From Streptomyces sp. NBC_01717 (GTDB lineage Bacteria > Actinomycetota > Actinomycetes > Streptomycetales > Streptomycetaceae), in assembly GCF_036248255.1 (NCBI RefSeq), contig NZ_CP109178.1:2914001-2978000 (forward strand): a DNA stretch of 64,000 nt, in the 5' to 3' direction. Position 1 is the stretch's first letter. Each line of letters begins with the position of its first letter. Positions 63,521-64,000 of this stretch are shown piece by piece. The notes under the pieces were generated by a model that was given only the letters and a program-made list of their open reading frames with translations, was not told the origin of the DNA and did not search any database. Made by a program: the position numbers and the translations under genes.

Positions 63521-64000
63521 ATGACCGCAATTCCGCAGGAGCGCCGCGTCGTCACTGCCATTCCCGGCCCGAAGTCGGTGGAGCTGCAGGCCCGCCGTCT
63601 CGCGACGGTCGCCGCAGGTGTGGGCTCCACCCTGCCGGTGTTCACCGCCCGCGCAGGCGGCGGCATCATCGAGGACGTGGACGGCAACCGTCTGATCGAC
63701 TTCGGCTCCGGCATCGCCGTGACGTCGGTCGGCGCCTCCGCCGAGGCCGTCGTGCGCCGCGCCTCCGCGCAGCTCGCCGACTTCACCCACACCTGTTTCA
63801 TGGTCACGCCGTACGAGGGGTACGTCGAGGTCTGTGAGCAGCTGGCAGAGCTGACGCCGGGCGACCACGCCAAGAAGTCCGCGCTCTTCAACTCGGGCGC
63901 CGAGGCCGTCGAGAACGCCGTGAAGATCGCCCGCGCCTACACCAAGCGCACCGCGGTCGTCGTCTTCGACCACGGCTACCACGGCCGGACGAACCTGACG
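63521..64000 (+). CDS. gabT: 4-aminobutyrate aminotransferase, N-terminal part (cut by window end)
   Basis: ATG 63521 with AGGAG upstream opens a frame that is still open at the window end, giving 160 codons. The product begins MTAIPQERRVVTAIPGPKSV and shows DVDGNRLIDFGSGIAVTSVG, FMVTPYEGYVEVCEQLAELT, FNSGAEAVENAVKIARAYT and DHGYHGRTNLT, the conserved N-terminal half of class III PLP aminotransferases of the GABA type. The PLP Lys lies beyond the window. It is divergent from the TraG-like gene. Confidence 0.93.
   Translation, partial: MTAIPQERRVVTAIPGPKSVELQARRLATVAAGVGSTLPVFTARAGGGIIEDVDGNRLIDFGSGIAVTSVGASAEAVVRRASAQLADFTHTCFMVTPYEGYVEVCEQLAELTPGDHAKKSALFNSGAEAVENAVKIARAYTKRTAVVVFDHGYHGRTNLT

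Overview
The window is high-GC chromosomal DNA from an actinobacterium, almost certainly a Streptomyces. The signs are a strong G/C third-position bias, frequent GTG starts, dense ATGA start/stop overlaps, long GC-rich hairpins without U-tracts, a type VII secretion locus, and the order rimP-nusA-ylxR-infB-ylxP-rbfA-truB-...-ribF. From memory the overall order resembles the core chromosome of S. coelicolor around SCO5676-SCO5722; no search was run. No rRNA, tRNA, CRISPR array or prophage was seen.

Layout. 0.2-8.5 kb: part of a type VII (ESX) secretion locus, with mycosin and EccB on the minus strand and, divergently, EccE, an uncharacterised partner and a long proline-rich MinD/ParA-like ATPase. 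8.6-14.7 kb: a five-gene oligopeptide-type ABC importer whose binding protein appears to be held by a C-terminal membrane helix. 14.7-20.8 kb: a MarR regulator divergent from a three-subunit molybdenum hydroxylase (FAD, 2Fe-2S, Mo) and an MFS transporter. 20.9-33.2 kb (minus strand): the translation/RNA-maturation block rimP, nusA, ylxR, infB, ylxP, rbfA, truB, then a 1299-residue protease-like/NTPase-like protein with substituted active-site residues, then ribF. 33.4-35.3 kb: a lipoprotein, a ferritin-like DUF4439 protein and an aminoglycoside-kinase-like protein lacking both catalytic aspartates. 35.4-47.9 kb (minus strand): proS, two GNAT genes, ispG, rseP, dxr, a small coupled ORF, a putative lipoprotein, a zinc-ribbon membrane protein, an EPSP-synthase paralogue and an acyl-CoA dehydrogenase.

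48.1-57.4 kb is an accessory segment. It is bracketed by a 32-bp perfect direct repeat (48106-48137 and 57330-57361) and holds transposase remnants, a truncated malic-enzyme-like reading frame, a secreted alpha/beta hydrolase, a membrane-bound SpoIIE/PP2C phosphatase whose ribosome-binding site and start are duplicated in a 41-bp tandem repeat, an AlsS-like acetolactate synthase and a large LuxR (LAL) regulator. 57.4-64 kb returns to core-like DNA: an aldehyde dehydrogenase, a PucR regulator, a membrane-anchored VirD4/TraG-like ATPase and, divergently, the start of a GABA-type aminotransferase. The dehydrogenase, regulator and aminotransferase look like a GABA catabolism set.

I found no complete new system. 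The most unusual items are the degenerate protease-NTPase fusion, the kinase-like protein without catalytic residues, the duplicated start with a coupled leader peptide, the abrupt codon-usage switch inside ispG, and the repeat-bounded accessory segment.
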